Numbered from the stretch's first letter, positions 38,632 through 53,504 are shown. The stretch: DNA of 64,000 nucleotides from Shewanella mangrovi (GCF_000753795.1 NZ_JPEO01000003.1:456346-520345); one strand, 5' to 3'. Numbers and translations: made by a program. The notes: generated by a model not told the origin, from the letters alone.

Positions 38632-39726
38632 ATGGATTTTGCCGAACATCTCCAGTCGCTTTCTAAAAAGGCAAAGCAGATAGGAATTTCACTGGAAACT
38701 GAAGAAGCTACCAAAAATGCCTTAGTCATGCCGTTTCTTCACAATGTCCTCGGCTATGACATTTTCGAGCCGACAGAAGTGGTACCGGAATTTACTGCAG
38801 ATACTGCAACCAAGAAGGGCGAAAAAGTTGATTACGCAATTTTAAAAGATGGTGCGGTGCAGATCTTAATTGAATGTAAGCGATTCGGAGAAAAATTGAA
38901 TCTTAAGCATGCTGCACAACTTTTCCGCTATTTTTCAGTAACTAATGCTCGAATAGCCATATTAACCAACGGCCACGAATATCAGCTTTTTACAGACTTA
39001 GACGCACCCAACAAAATGGATGAAAAACCATTCCTAGTTTTGGAACTATTAGATGTTGATGAACACATCGTTCCAGAGGTGAAAAAGCTCACAAAGCAAG
39101 CCTTTGATGTTGAATCCGTTGTCGGAGCTGCTGGAGAATTGAAGTACCTTTCAGCTATAAAGAGACTGCTTGAGAAGCAGTTTCAAGAACCCGAAGAGGA
39201 GTTAGTAAAATTCCTTGCATCACACGTTTATGATGGTGTTTTGTCGCCTAAAGTTAAGCAGCAATTTACGGTAATTGTTAAGAAGGCTTTGAAGCAATTT
39301 CTCAGCGACAGCGTCAATGATCGTCTAAAAAACGCACTCTCGTCTCAGGAAGGAGATGAACAATCTCAGCTGTCTGCGTCAGAAAACTCACCATCAGAAG
39401 CAGAAGCTTCATCGAGAGAATCAAAAATTGAAACCACGCAGGAAGAAGTCGATGCCTTCAACGTGGTTAAAGCTATCTTAAGAGCTCAATTCGATGTGAA
39501 TAGAATTGTCCCACGTGATACTCAAAGTTACTTCGGTGTTTTACTTGATGACAACAATCGAAAGCCTCTTTGTAGACTCCACTTCAATGGTAAGTCCACT
39601 AAGTACGTCGGCATCTTTGACCCTTCAAAAAATGAAACAAGATTACAGATTGACTCGATTGATGATATATATCGAATCGCAGATGATTTGCTAGACAGTA
39701 CCAAACACTATGTCGAAGTTAATTAA
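38632..39726 (+). CDS. Orphan type I restriction HsdR-N-like nuclease-domain protein
   Basis: A 364-residue protein. Residues 1-140 match the HsdR N-terminal nuclease domain: ETEEATKNALVMPFLHNVLGY, then KVDYAI (D67), ILIECK (E81, K83) and AAQLFRYF (Q96), a complete PD-(D/E)XK pattern. Residues 140-230 are helical, 232-285 a Ser/Glu-rich linker, and 286-364 a second small domain (CRLHFNGKSTKYVGIFD). There is no HsdM, HsdS or helicase part. The gene looks AT-richer than its neighbours and interrupts cyaC-oxyR, which I recall as adjacent in MR-1. Probably acquired; the biological role is unknown. Confidence 0.78.
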   Translation: MDFAEHLQSLSKKAKQIGISLETEEATKNALVMPFLHNVLGYDIFEPTEVVPEFTADTATKKGEKVDYAILKDGAVQILIECKRFGEKLNLKHAAQLFRYFSVTNARIAILTNGHEYQLFTDLDAPNKMDEKPFLVLELLDVDEHIVPEVKKLTKQAFDVESVVGAAGELKYLSAIKRLLEKQFQEPEEELVKFLASHVYDGVLSPKVKQQFTVIVKKALKQFLSDSVNDRLKNALSSQEGDEQSQLSASENSPSEAEASSRESKIETTQEEVDAFNVVKAILRAQFDVNRIVPRDTQSYFGVLLDDNNRKPLCRLHFNGKSTKYVGIFDPSKNETRLQIDSIDDIYRIADDLLDSTKHYVEVN

Positions 39727-39746
39727 CGTATCGGTGATTAAGCGTT

Positions 39747-39775
39747 AAAAAAGCCGCTGTTAGCGGCTTTTTTCT
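39747..39775. terminator. Bidirectional terminator between the HsdR-N-like gene and oxyR
   Basis: Stem AAGCCGCT / AGCGGCTT (39751-39758, 39762-39769) with loop GTT; A6 before and T6 after. Confidence 0.88.
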
Positions 39776-39778
39776 TTA

Positions 39779-40687
39779 CTAATCTTCTTGTTTCAACAGC
39801 TTTTGGATTTCTAATCCCAACGTGCGGAAGGTCATAATGCGGCTGGTCGTTTGACGCCAGACAATGCCGATTTCACGATAAGGTGCGTCGCCCGGCGGGG
39901 TCATCACCGACAAATCGGTATCTTTTAAGATGCCAGCATCAATCGCCATTTGCGGTAGGAAGGTGGTACCCAATTTACTGTTTACCATCTGCACTAAGGT
40001 ATGCAGGCTGGTTGCTGCAAATGGGTTTACCTTAGCACTATCACTTAACTGACAGGCGCTAATTGCGTGACCAGTAATACAGTGTTCACTTTGCAGCAAA
40101 AAGATACTTTCATCTGGCAGCGCATGATAGTCAATCGGCTGATGTACATCAGCAGCCAAGTCTTTGTGGATCACCATTTTGAATGGATCGACGCCGACTT
40201 TCATACTGTGGAAACCAGAGACATCAGCAGGCAATGCCAGCAGCAACAAATCGAGCTCACCTTTACCTAAGGATGCCAGCAATCGCTCGGTAGTGTCTTC
40301 TTTGAGTAGCAGACTAAGCTTGGGATAGCTTTTTTGGCATTGCTTGACAACTCGGCTGAGCAAGAATGGCGCAATAGTCGGAATACATCCTAAACGGATT
40401 TCACCGGTCATTGGTTCGCCCTGGTTTTTGACGAGCTCCACTAAGTCGTCAACATCCGTCAAAATTTTCAACGCTCGCTGCACGACTTCTTCACCGGTCG
40501 CCGTGAACATAAATGACTTATGGTCGCGTTCAATCAGTTGATACCCCAACTGCTCTTCCAGATTCTGAATGCCGCTCGACAGCGTTGACTGACTCACATG
40601 ACAGAGTTTGGCTGCTCGGTTGAAATTCTGTTCCTGATGCAAGTTCACCAGGTAATAAAGATTTTTAAGGCTGGGCAAATGTTTCAT
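39779..40687 (-). CDS. oxyR: Peroxide-sensing LysR regulator OxyR
   Basis: Redox-switched regulator of catalase and peroxidase genes. The 302-residue protein starts MKHLPSLKNLYYLVNLHQEQ with a LysR helix-turn-helix (FNRAAKLCHVSQSTLSSGIQ). The regulatory domain has two Cys nine residues apart in EHCITGHAISAC, the same spacing as the E. coli C199-C208 disulfide. The ATG at 40687 gives the family start; 29 residues of in-frame upstream sequence look unrelated. Confidence 0.92.
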   Translation of the reverse strand: MKHLPSLKNLYYLVNLHQEQNFNRAAKLCHVSQSTLSSGIQNLEEQLGYQLIERDHKSFMFTATGEEVVQRALKILTDVDDLVELVKNQGEPMTGEIRLGCIPTIAPFLLSRVVKQCQKSYPKLSLLLKEDTTERLLASLGKGELDLLLLALPADVSGFHSMKVGVDPFKMVIHKDLAADVHQPIDYHALPDESIFLLQSEHCITGHAISACQLSDSAKVNPFAATSLHTLVQMVNSKLGTTFLPQMAIDAGILKDTDLSVMTPPGDAPYREIGIVWRQTTSRIMTFRTLGLEIQKLLKQED

Positions 40688-40877
40688 TGTTTTAGACACC
40701 AATTGTCTACCCTCAAATTGTAATACAATACCACAATACAAAAATCGAGCAGATAACGCCAGAACCATTATCAAATTTATCTTTCAGAAATTTCACTTTA
40801 AACGATGATGACGATAAAAGAACAGAGTTTTAATGAAAAAACAGATAAGAACCGGACATTAGAAGCGGAGAAACAAA

Positions 40878-40902
40878 AAGTGACGCATCTAGCGTCACTT
40901 TT
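40878..40902 (-). terminator. Terminator of hptA
   Basis: Stem AAGTGACGC / GCGTCACTT (40878-40886, 40892-40900) with loop ATCTA; T-run on the minus strand. Lies between hptA and oxyR. Confidence 0.85.
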
Positions 40903-40927
40903 CGGAAGGGAGTTTATCGCGCGAAAT

Positions 40928-41293
40928 TTACGCTTTAGCTTCGAGGAAACTTTTTAATGTTGCCAAGTCACCTTCTATCAAAGCGAGTATCTGCTGTAGC
41001 CACTCAGCATGGTGTTCAGCCCACGATGGGTCTTCGCCATGTTGCAGAGACTGCGCTAAATGATGCACTCGTTTCAGCCCAACAGATCCAGCAGCGCCTT
41101 TAAACTTGTGCGCTTCGGAACACAATACCTCGTTATCACCCGCGTCATAAGCTGATTTGAGATTGGCCAAATACTCTGGCAGCAATTTCTCAAACAACAC
41201 AACACTACGCAACAATGTGCCTGCTCCAATTGCACTGCAATATTGTTCCAGAGTATTAAGATCGAGGACTGAATCCAAATCGCCGTTTGCCAT
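40928..41293 (-). CDS. hptA: Free-standing histidine phosphotransfer protein HptA
   Basis: A 121-residue HPt-domain protein with the phospho-acceptor His in EAHKFKGAAGSVGLKRVHHL and helical flanks. In S. oneidensis, as I recall, HptA stands in for the missing HPt part of ArcB and relays phosphate from ArcS to ArcA, controlling redox genes; the position next to the radical SAM gene and gltBD matches that locus. No sensor kinase or response regulator is adjacent, so the relay works in trans. Confidence 0.88.
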   Translation of the reverse strand: MANGDLDSVLDLNTLEQYCSAIGAGTLLRSVVLFEKLLPEYLANLKSAYDAGDNEVLCSEAHKFKGAAGSVGLKRVHHLAQSLQHGEDPSWAEHHAEWLQQILALIEGDLATLKSFLEAKA

Positions 41294-41408
41294 TGAGGCA
41301 CTCCTTGCATTAAAAAACTAACCACATAATACCTGCTTAACGCCTAGGCGCAACCGCTGTTCAGCTTACAGGATCACTTTTTGTCTGCACGTTACATGGA
41401 TTTAACAA

Positions 41409-42320
41409 TCAAATGCTTAGCAGAGAACCTTGCCCACCAAACTCGGCCAGATTATCTACAATGCCGACCAGTCCGGTCCAACGACTGGCACACCATTGTG
41501 GCGCTAACAACATCGGGGGTTTGGTATATGCTGTAACGCGATGAAATACCACATCATTTGGTGTGCGGCGAATAATATCTGTCGCACTGGTGACATACTC
41601 ATCTAAGGTAGGCGGCACTAAGCGACCAGCGCGCCATGCTTTGGCCATGGTGCTGCCGTCAACGATGTGCAAAGGATGCAGTTTCAGCCCATCAACCCCA
41701 CTATCGAGTACTCTGGCTAAGGTTTGCTGATGATCATTGAGGGTTTCGCCGGGCAAGCCAAATATAAGATGGGTACAGACCTTTAAGCCCAATTTCCGTG
41801 CCCGCATTACCGCATCATGGTAAGCGGCGTAGTCATGACCACGATTAATCCGTTTGAGTGAGTCATTATTGGCCGTTTGTAATCCGAGCTCTAGCCAAAC
41901 CTCATAGCCTTGCTGCTGATAATCCGCAAGCAGCGCCAACACGGAATCAGGAACACAGTCCGGCCGCGTACCAACACATAAACCCACTAAGTCCGCCACT
42001 TGCAATGCTTCATCATAGCGTTGCTTGAGTAGCGCGTACTCTTCATAAGTGCTGGTGTAGGCTTGGAAGTAAGCTAAGAATTTATCGGCTTTGGCGCGTA
42101 AACGCTGTTTACCACCTGTCAGTTGATCCGCTATGCTGAGCTGCGTACTTGGCTCGTGGCTAAATGATGCCACATTGCAGAAAGTACAGCCGCCGCGACC
42201 AAGCGTGCCGTCCCGGTTAGGACAGGTGAATTTAGCGTCTAGTGTTAACTTCTGTACGCGTTGACCGAAATGTTGCTGGCAATAGCGACCTAAAGTAAAC
42301 ACAAAATCATCCAGACCCAT
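41409..42320 (-). CDS. TIGR01212-family radical SAM protein (YhcC-like)
   Basis: A 303-residue radical SAM protein with the iron-sulfur motif in TCPNRDGTLGRGGCTFCNVA. Further matches are VGLCVGTRPDCVPD, EVWLELGLQTAN and GLPGETLNDHQQTL. This corresponds to the YhcC/TIGR01212 family, whose substrate is not established to my knowledge. In E. coli yhcC also lies near gltBD, so the association is conserved. Transcribed away from gltB. Confidence 0.9.
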   Translation of the reverse strand: MGLDDFVFTLGRYCQQHFGQRVQKLTLDAKFTCPNRDGTLGRGGCTFCNVASFSHEPSTQLSIADQLTGGKQRLRAKADKFLAYFQAYTSTYEEYALLKQRYDEALQVADLVGLCVGTRPDCVPDSVLALLADYQQQGYEVWLELGLQTANNDSLKRINRGHDYAAYHDAVMRARKLGLKVCTHLIFGLPGETLNDHQQTLARVLDSGVDGLKLHPLHIVDGSTMAKAWRAGRLVPPTLDEYVTSATDIIRRTPNDVVFHRVTAYTKPPMLLAPQWCASRWTGLVGIVDNLAEFGGQGSLLSI

Positions 42321-42796
42321 GACACCACTCTGACGGCTTAGCAGAAAACGCGCATGGTATAAGCTCTGGCCGCATATTTGTATGTGCTAAATCAATGTTT
42401 ATGCCATTGTCAGACAACATCTCCATACCTGCCACCCGCTACCCACAACTGAATAGTTAGTCACATTTTTCGATTATTTACACAAAAATAAGCAGCTCAA
42501 AAAAACAGCACTCAGTTCAATAAATTTTTGCGTCAAAAATGTTACGCTTTAGTATTAAATCTTTTAATGATTTTATAAATTTCTTTTTATTCATAATGTT
42601 ATACGTCACTTTTTTCAGTTTACGTTAACGGAATATAATTAAAAAATATTTATAAAATCACCTTATTTGAATTGAATATATGCAATCTTTTGGTTTGACC
42701 TTTGAAGACTCTCAGGATAATTTGATTGGTTCGGGTGCATATCTATAGACAGCAATCTATTCAGATTCATGTTGTCGACGTTTTTGGGGGGTTTGT
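42321..42796 (+). promoter_or_regulatory. Long AT-rich region upstream of gltB
   Basis: About 476 bases with no credible gene between two divergent genes, very AT-rich from 42460 to 42680. A possible gltB promoter is TTGATT (42722-42727) with TATAGA (42744-42749), 16-base spacing. The ribosome-binding site is an unusual six-G run (42786-42791) five bases before the ATG. E. coli gltB is controlled from a long upstream region by Lrp, IHF and ArgR; I found no convincing site for any of them. Confidence 0.45.
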
Positions 42797-48662
<5,866 letters not shown>

Positions 48663-48699
48663 TTTTTATTTCTTCTCTCGAATTAGTCGAACCTTTTAT

Positions 48700-48731
48700 G
48701 CGCACCCTGAGTTTCAGGTGTGCGCTTTTTT
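48700..48731 (+). terminator. Terminator of gltBD
   Basis: Stem GCGCACCCTGA / TCAGG-T-GTGCGC with one bulged T and loop GTT, followed by a T-run; after gltD. Confidence 0.85.
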
Positions 48732-48802
48732 ATAAGTGCAATCAGCCAACTGTGCTATAGTTGGCGCCCATTAGCAGCATCGTTTTTTGGAAAGGTTTTT
48801 TG

Positions 48803-49495
48803 ATGAAAATTGGCATTATTGGCGCAATGGAACCCGAAGTTGTGCAACTGATTAACGCAACTACGGCAGCCAAGACTAGCACCATTGCGGGTATTGAATT
48901 TGTTGAAGGTGAATTGGCTGGTAAGCAAGTGGTTATCACCCGCTCAGGTATCGGCAAAGTTGCTGCCGCGATGGCAACCACTATGGTGATTGAACACTTT
49001 AATGTTGATGCTGTGATTAATACCGGTTCAGCTGGCGGCTTTGTTGATTCTCTAGCTATTGGCGATATCGTCATCTCTAATGAAGTGCGCTACCACGATG
49101 TAGATGTCACCGCCTTTGGTTATGAAATTGGGCAAATGGCACAGCAACCTGCCGCATTCAAGGCAGATGAAGCGCTCAAACAAGCCGCGCGAAATGCCAT
49201 TTCCAGCTTAGGTGACGTCAAAACGATAGAAGGGCTTATCTGTACCGGTGACAGTTTTATTTGCGATCCAGCCCGTACCGCCGTCATGCGTCAACACTTT
49301 CCAACGATAGCCGCCTGTGAAATGGAAGGTGCTGCAATTGCACAGGTGTGCCACCAATTTGCAACGCCGTTCGTGGTCATTCGTTCATTGTCAGATAACG
49401 CCAACAATGACTCTCCGGTCGATTTTGACACTTACATCATCAAAGCTGGTGCACAGTCAGCGCAAATGGTGATGGGCATGTTAGCTCACCTGTAA
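48803..49495 (+). CDS. mtnN: 5'-methylthioadenosine/S-adenosylhomocysteine nucleosidase MtnN
   Basis: Hydrolyses methylthioadenosine and S-adenosylhomocysteine; recycles methyl donors and supplies the S-ribosylhomocysteine precursor of AI-2. The 230-residue protein starts [13 protein letters not shown] and has the catalytic residues in [21 protein letters not shown] and RSLSDNAN. The ATG at 48803 has GGAAAGG upstream; the in-frame ATG at 48761 precedes it with unrelated residues. Followed eight bases later by the CbiB-like gene. Confidence 0.96.
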   Translation: MKIGIIGAMEPEVVQLINATTAAKTSTIAGIEFVEGELAGKQVVITRSGIGKVAAAMATTMVIEHFNVDAVINTGSAGGFVDSLAIGDIVISNEVRYHDVDVTAFGYEIGQMAQQPAAFKADEALKQAARNAISSLGDVKTIEGLICTGDSFICDPARTAVMRQHFPTIAACEMEGAAIAQVCHQFATPFVVIRSLSDNANNDSPVDFDTYIIKAGAQSAQMVMGMLAHL

Positions 49496-49503
49496 TCACG
49501 ACA

Positions 49504-50472
49504 ATGTGGCAGCAAATTGTCAGTCACGATGGGCCATTGTTGATCAGATTTACGCTGATCGCAGTGGCATTGTTGGCAGCGTTAGTCATACCGCTGCCAC
49601 AACGCTTTAATCCGTTATATTGGTTGTCTGAGTTAGCCGCGCGCATGGCAAGCAAGGTGTGCCGCAGTGACCGGCAGGCCGGACAGCAACAAATCGCCGG
49701 GTTGTTGGCGACGACCTTACTCACCCTGCCCTTTTGGCTGATTTTACTGTTTCTGTTTGAACTGGCCGCATATCCGGTGTTCTTTGAGTTGGCCGTGCTC
49801 TATTGCTGCATGCGTGACTTACACGCTAGAACCGATTTTCAACAGGTAACCAGAGCGCTGCTCGTCGGCGATAAAACGCGAGCGCGTACTTTACTCAGTC
49901 GCTGGACCAGCCGTGATACCGAGATACTTTCTGAAACTGGCATAGCCAAAACGACCATCGAGTTAGCAGTCACTTCGTCAGCCTACGGTAGCATTGCCGC
50001 CATTTTGTTTTACTGGATTGGTGGCGTGCCGTTGGTGTTGTTAGCCGTAATGCTCAAAACACTGGAGCAAAGCTGGTCACCGGTTAATCCACAGTATCGC
50101 CATTTTAGTGCTGCCCTTAGCCATATTAATCATGGACTGTTTTGGTTGCCGGTGCAGGCATGTCGTCTGTCTTTAGCCATTCAAGGCGGCCCAGCAGCCA
50201 TCAAACAGTTTGTGCAACTGCTAAGTTACCCGATAACCCAGCGTGGCTACCTGCAGATTTGCCAACTGGCCGCCGGCATATTAGCTGTAGAGCTGGGTGG
50301 AGCACGTAAATATCAGGGAGAGCGTGTCGCACTTGCCAAAGTAGGACCTGCCCGCCTGCCCAATGGCCGAGATATTGCCCGCGCTTTGTTGCTAGCGAAC
50401 ACTAGCCGCTGGTGCTGGTTAGGCTTCAGTCTTGTGATCCCAGCCTTGTGGATTCTGTTGCGAATGCGCTAA
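49504..50472 (+). CDS. Degenerate CbiB/CobD-like membrane protein
   Basis: A 322-residue membrane protein of the CbiB (adenosylcobinamide-phosphate synthase) fold: RDL..., ARTLLSRWTSRDTEILSE and the C-terminal LGGARKYQGERV match CbiB. Where CbiB has ETVAENTxDG this protein has TTIELAVTSSAYG, and NTLDSMVGY is KTLEQSWSP. Signature acidic and Asn residues are therefore gone. No other cobalamin gene is present. It is often annotated CobD/CbiB, but genuine cobinamide synthesis is doubtful. It lies eight bases after mtnN and starts at ATG 49504. Confidence 0.75.
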   Translation: MWQQIVSHDGPLLIRFTLIAVALLAALVIPLPQRFNPLYWLSELAARMASKVCRSDRQAGQQQIAGLLATTLLTLPFWLILLFLFELAAYPVFFELAVLYCCMRDLHARTDFQQVTRALLVGDKTRARTLLSRWTSRDTEILSETGIAKTTIELAVTSSAYGSIAAILFYWIGGVPLVLLAVMLKTLEQSWSPVNPQYRHFSAALSHINHGLFWLPVQACRLSLAIQGGPAAIKQFVQLLSYPITQRGYLQICQLAAGILAVELGGARKYQGERVALAKVGPARLPNGRDIARALLLANTSRWCWLGFSLVIPALWILLRMR

Positions 50473-50532
50473 CCGATGTTAGACTAGCTAACTGTTTTTC
50501 ATCGTAAATCTATCAATCAACGAAGGTGCTCT

Positions 50533-50925
50533 GTGTTAGAAAACATGCATATTTCACTCACAACGCCAGCGCTGCTGTTTCCTGCAATTTCTTTGCTACT
50601 CCTGGCCTATACCAATCGCTTCTTTTCGCTCGCAGCGTTGATCCGCAGTCTGAGTGAAGGTGAAAAACGCGTATCCCATTTGCAACTTAAAAACCTACGC
50701 CGCCGCATTGTGATTATTCGCCGCATGCAGGAAGCTGGAGTTTCCAGCTTTGCCTTGTGTGTTTTTTGCATGATTTTGATTTATTTGGGCTTTAATCAAA
50801 CCGGTTCGCTGGTGTTCGGCGCCAGTCTATTGTTGTTGCTTTATTCGCTGATTTTGTCCGTTATCGAAATCCGTATTTCGGTGGATGCTTTAAATATTCA
50901 TCTCAAAGATATGGACAATTTGTAA
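50533..50925 (+). CDS. DUF2721-family membrane protein
   Basis: A 130-residue protein with three hydrophobic segments and the DUF2721 start TTPALLFPAISLLLLAYTNRF, followed by a charged stretch (LRRRIVIIRRMQEAGVSS) and two further membrane segments. Function unknown. The start is GTG at 50533 with AAGG eight bases upstream; an ATG four codons later is possible. Probably follows mtnN and the CbiB-like gene in one unit. Confidence 0.8.
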   Translation: MLENMHISLTTPALLFPAISLLLLAYTNRFFSLAALIRSLSEGEKRVSHLQLKNLRRRIVIIRRMQEAGVSSFALCVFCMILIYLGFNQTGSLVFGASLLLLLYSLILSVIEIRISVDALNIHLKDMDNL

Positions 50926-50952
50926 ACGCTTATCGCCGTCCGCTGTAAAACT

Positions 50953-51081
50953 ATGCAACAGTCGCACTTCGATGCCACTTTTGGGGTTGATCCGAACCAC
51001 TACCAAGGGCATTATGCGGCTTATAAAAGCTGCGGCGTCATAGACTACAGCCAGCTTGATAGCTCATCACCAAACTTCTAA
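50953..51081 (+). CDS. Possible 42-residue small protein or gene remnant
   Basis: An ATG frame encoding 42 residues, beginning MQQSHFDATFGVDPNHYQGH and ending SSSPNF-stop. It lies in the 171-base gap between the DUF2721 gene and the NTF2-like gene. It has no clear ribosome-binding site, signal peptide or recognised family, and is rich in aromatic, His and Asp residues. It could be a decayed gene end. Confidence 0.3.
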   Translation: MQQSHFDATFGVDPNHYQGHYAAYKSCGVIDYSQLDSSSPNF

Positions 51082-51096
51082 CAAGAGACAATCACA

Positions 51097-51573
51097 TTGC
51101 GCTTTCTGAGGCTAATTCTGATTCTGCTGTGCTCCTTTCCTGTATTCGCTGATGACAGCGAAATGCCGCAAGAACAGCAGCTGGCGATTAGTTACATCAA
51201 AGCGCTTACCAGCCATGATTATGATGAGCTGGCCACCTTCTACGGCCGTGACTCTGTGTTTAATGATGCCACGGCAGGTCGCAGCTACACGGGCGGACGC
51301 CATATCATCGACTTTTTTGAACGGGCGCACCGCGGCGTATTGGAGTATGACTTCAATATCGAGCACATGTTTAATACCGGCTCACTGGTGGTGATGATAG
51401 GTAACTACCACTTTAAAGGGCCCGGCGAACAGTTTGGTAAACCCGGCAAAATCATCGATGTGGCCATTCCCGGAGTGACGACACTCAACCTAGACGTCAA
51501 CCGCCATCGGGTCAACAAGCATATCGATTACATCGACTATCAAACCATGTCCGATCAACTCGCGGCACAATAA
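51097..51573 (+). CDS. Exported SnoaL/NTF2-like protein
   Basis: A 158-residue protein with a signal peptide (MRFLRLILILLCSFPVFA) and a mature domain of NTF2/SnoaL type: AISYIKALTSHDYDELATFY, then GGRHIIDFFERAH and a long beta region (GSLVVMIGNYHFKGPG). Members bind small ligands or act as enzymes; no active site can be assigned. The start is TTG at 51097 with AAGAGA upstream, chosen because it gives the intact signal peptide. Confidence 0.7.
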   Translation: MRFLRLILILLCSFPVFADDSEMPQEQQLAISYIKALTSHDYDELATFYGRDSVFNDATAGRSYTGGRHIIDFFERAHRGVLEYDFNIEHMFNTGSLVVMIGNYHFKGPGEQFGKPGKIIDVAIPGVTTLNLDVNRHRVNKHIDYIDYQTMSDQLAAQ

Positions 51574-51668
51574 TCACCCATTGCTGAACTTCGCTTAGCT
51601 TCTCAGGTCGAAAAGGACAATAGGCAAAATTTGTCCTGATGGTGCTTATGAGCAAGCGAGAGTTTTCG

Positions 51669-52112
51669 ATGAAACACAGTGTTTTCTGGTGGCTAGCCGG
51701 AATTAGTACAATCCTCAGCATCAATGTTTACGCCGCACTTGCGCCCAGTAGCGATGATTCAGACACACCAATGGTGCTGTCTTATGCCGTACAACCAGTC
51801 AATCAATTCAATAAAGCACTGCAAAAAGCCACACAGGAGAATGACAGCTGGGCGGAAAACCCAACCGCAATTAGCAAACGTTATAGTGGCGCCGAATTTG
51901 AATTAATCAAATCCAGCCAGCAAGATGGTAAGGTCATCACCTACAATATGCGGCCATCTAAAAATGGTCATCCACAACTGTTGCTGATATTGTCATTGGA
52001 TAAACATGCTCATGGCTGGACAGTGTCTAAAGCGGGCTTGAGCTGGCGTTGTGAGGATGATGCATTCTACGGCACCAATAATTGCCAGATGCAGCATAAG
52101 AACGCCCAGTAG
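51669..52112 (+). CDS. Exported protein of unknown function
   Basis: A 147-residue protein with a signal peptide (MKHSVFWWLAGISTILSINV, cleavage after VYA) and a mature part with two Cys (WRCEDDAFYGTNNCQ) that could form a disulfide. I recognise no family. The ATG at 51669 has GAGAG upstream. An inverted repeat AGGACAA / TTGTCCT (51614-51620, 51631-51637) lies before it and may be regulatory. Confidence 0.7.
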   Translation: MKHSVFWWLAGISTILSINVYAALAPSSDDSDTPMVLSYAVQPVNQFNKALQKATQENDSWAENPTAISKRYSGAEFELIKSSQQDGKVITYNMRPSKNGHPQLLLILSLDKHAHGWTVSKAGLSWRCEDDAFYGTNNCQMQHKNAQ

Positions 52113-52135
52113 CGATATTTAACGCCATAAACACA

Positions 52136-52161
52136 AAAGGGAAGCCATCAGGCTTCCCTTT
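52136..52161. terminator. Bidirectional terminator between the exported protein and tyrS
   Basis: Stem AAAGGGAAGCC / GGCTTCCCTTT (52136-52146, 52151-52161) with loop ATCA. Confidence 0.88.
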
Positions 52162-52179
52162 CTGTATCACCCAGCGTTA

Positions 52180-53379
52180 TTAGCTGATAGTGACTTTCGC
52201 AAATTTACGCTTACCAACTTGGAAGATAGCCGTCGTGCCAGCAGCAAATACTTGTTTGCTATCTTCAATTTTCTCACCATCAAGCTTCACCGCGCCCTGC
52301 TTCACCATACGCATAGCTTCTGACGTCGAGCCAACCAAACCCGCCTCTTTGAGCAAGTTTGCGAGTGGCAAGCCTTCATCGCCAGCGGCTAAGGTCAATT
52401 CGGGAATATCATCCGGCATTGCACCTTTCTGGAAACGGTTGATGAAATTTTGCTCAGCGCCAGCCGCTGCAGCTTCATCGTGGAAGCGAGCAATGATCTC
52501 TTTCGCCAACAGGATTTTGATATCGCGTGGATTTGCGTCGTTTTTGACTTGTTGCTTCAAGTCAGCAATTTCATTTAATGGGCGGAATGACAGCAATTCA
52601 AAATAGCGCCACATCAACTCATCAGAAATCGACATCAGCTTACCAAACATCTCATCTGGCGCTTCACTAATGCCAATGTAATTGGCCGCCGATTTCGACA
52701 TTTTCTTCACGCCGTCCAAGCCTTCTAACAGCGGCATCATAATCACCGTTTGTGGCTTCTGTCCTTCGGCTTTCTGCAGTTCACGGCCCATCAACAGGTT
52801 GAATTTCTGATCAGTGCCGCCCAGCTCAACATCCGCATGTAAAGCCACAGAGTCCCAGCCTTGCAGCAGTGGGTACATGAATTCATGAATTGCGATTGAT
52901 TGACCCGCTGCGTAACGTTTCTTGAAGTCATCACGTTCCATCATACGCGCTACGGTTTGATGTGATGCCAAGCGGATCATGCCTGCAGCACCTAACGCTT
53001 CTAACCAAGAAGAGTTGAACTCAATTCGCGTCTTGGCTGGGTCGAGAATTTTATACACTTGTTGTTTGTAGGTTTCCGCGTTGGCAATCACTTGTTCACG
53101 AGTTAATGGTGGACGGGTAGTATTTTTACCACTTGGGTCCCCCACCATGCCGGTGAAATCGCCAATCAAAAAGATCACTTCGTGTCCCAACTCTTGGAAC
53201 AGGCGCAGTTTGTTCAGGATAACGGTATGGCCTAAATGAATATCTGGCGCAGTTGGATCGGCGCCGAGCTTGATCTTCAACGGACGACCTTCTTTCAGCT
53301 TCTCCAACAAATCGGATTCCAGCAGAATTTCTTCTGTACCACGTTTAATTTCTGCCATTACTTGCGCTAAATCAGCCAT
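52180..53379 (-). CDS. tyrS: Tyrosyl-tRNA synthetase TyrS
   Basis: Charges tRNA-Tyr. The 399-residue protein has the class I HIGH-like motif [13 protein letters not shown], the KMSKS motif as [11 protein letters not shown] and a C-terminal S4-like RNA-binding domain ([17 protein letters not shown]). The form resembles the longer TyrZ/TyrRS2-type branch, with [15 protein letters not shown]. The ATG at 53379 is the start. Confidence 0.95.
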   Translation of the reverse strand: MADLAQVMAEIKRGTEEILLESDLLEKLKEGRPLKIKLGADPTAPDIHLGHTVILNKLRLFQELGHEVIFLIGDFTGMVGDPSGKNTTRPPLTREQVIANAETYKQQVYKILDPAKTRIEFNSSWLEALGAAGMIRLASHQTVARMMERDDFKKRYAAGQSIAIHEFMYPLLQGWDSVALHADVELGGTDQKFNLLMGRELQKAEGQKPQTVIMMPLLEGLDGVKKMSKSAANYIGISEAPDEMFGKLMSISDELMWRYFELLSFRPLNEIADLKQQVKNDANPRDIKILLAKEIIARFHDEAAAAGAEQNFINRFQKGAMPDDIPELTLAAGDEGLPLANLLKEAGLVGSTSEAMRMVKQGAVKLDGEKIEDSKQVFAAGTTAIFQVGKRKFAKVTIS

Positions 53380-53504
53380 CAGCCTAGAACTCCCCCGAGG
53401 CGCTAAAATAAAGAGGCTTATGTTACTTGTTAGCCAGCCTAATTGAAAGTGTGTAAACTAGGGCAAGGCATTCAGGCAACGTCATTTTTTGGTACCCGGA
53501 GTCA

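Noticed and set aside
37352..39726. cyaC plus the nuclease-like gene as a cyclic-nucleotide (Pycsar/CBASS-like) defence pair
   Set aside because: The cyclase is the conserved membrane-bound CyaC of the genus beside oxyR, not an accessory cyclase. The genes are 206 bases apart and the second protein has no cyclic-nucleotide-binding or toxin domain I can recognise.
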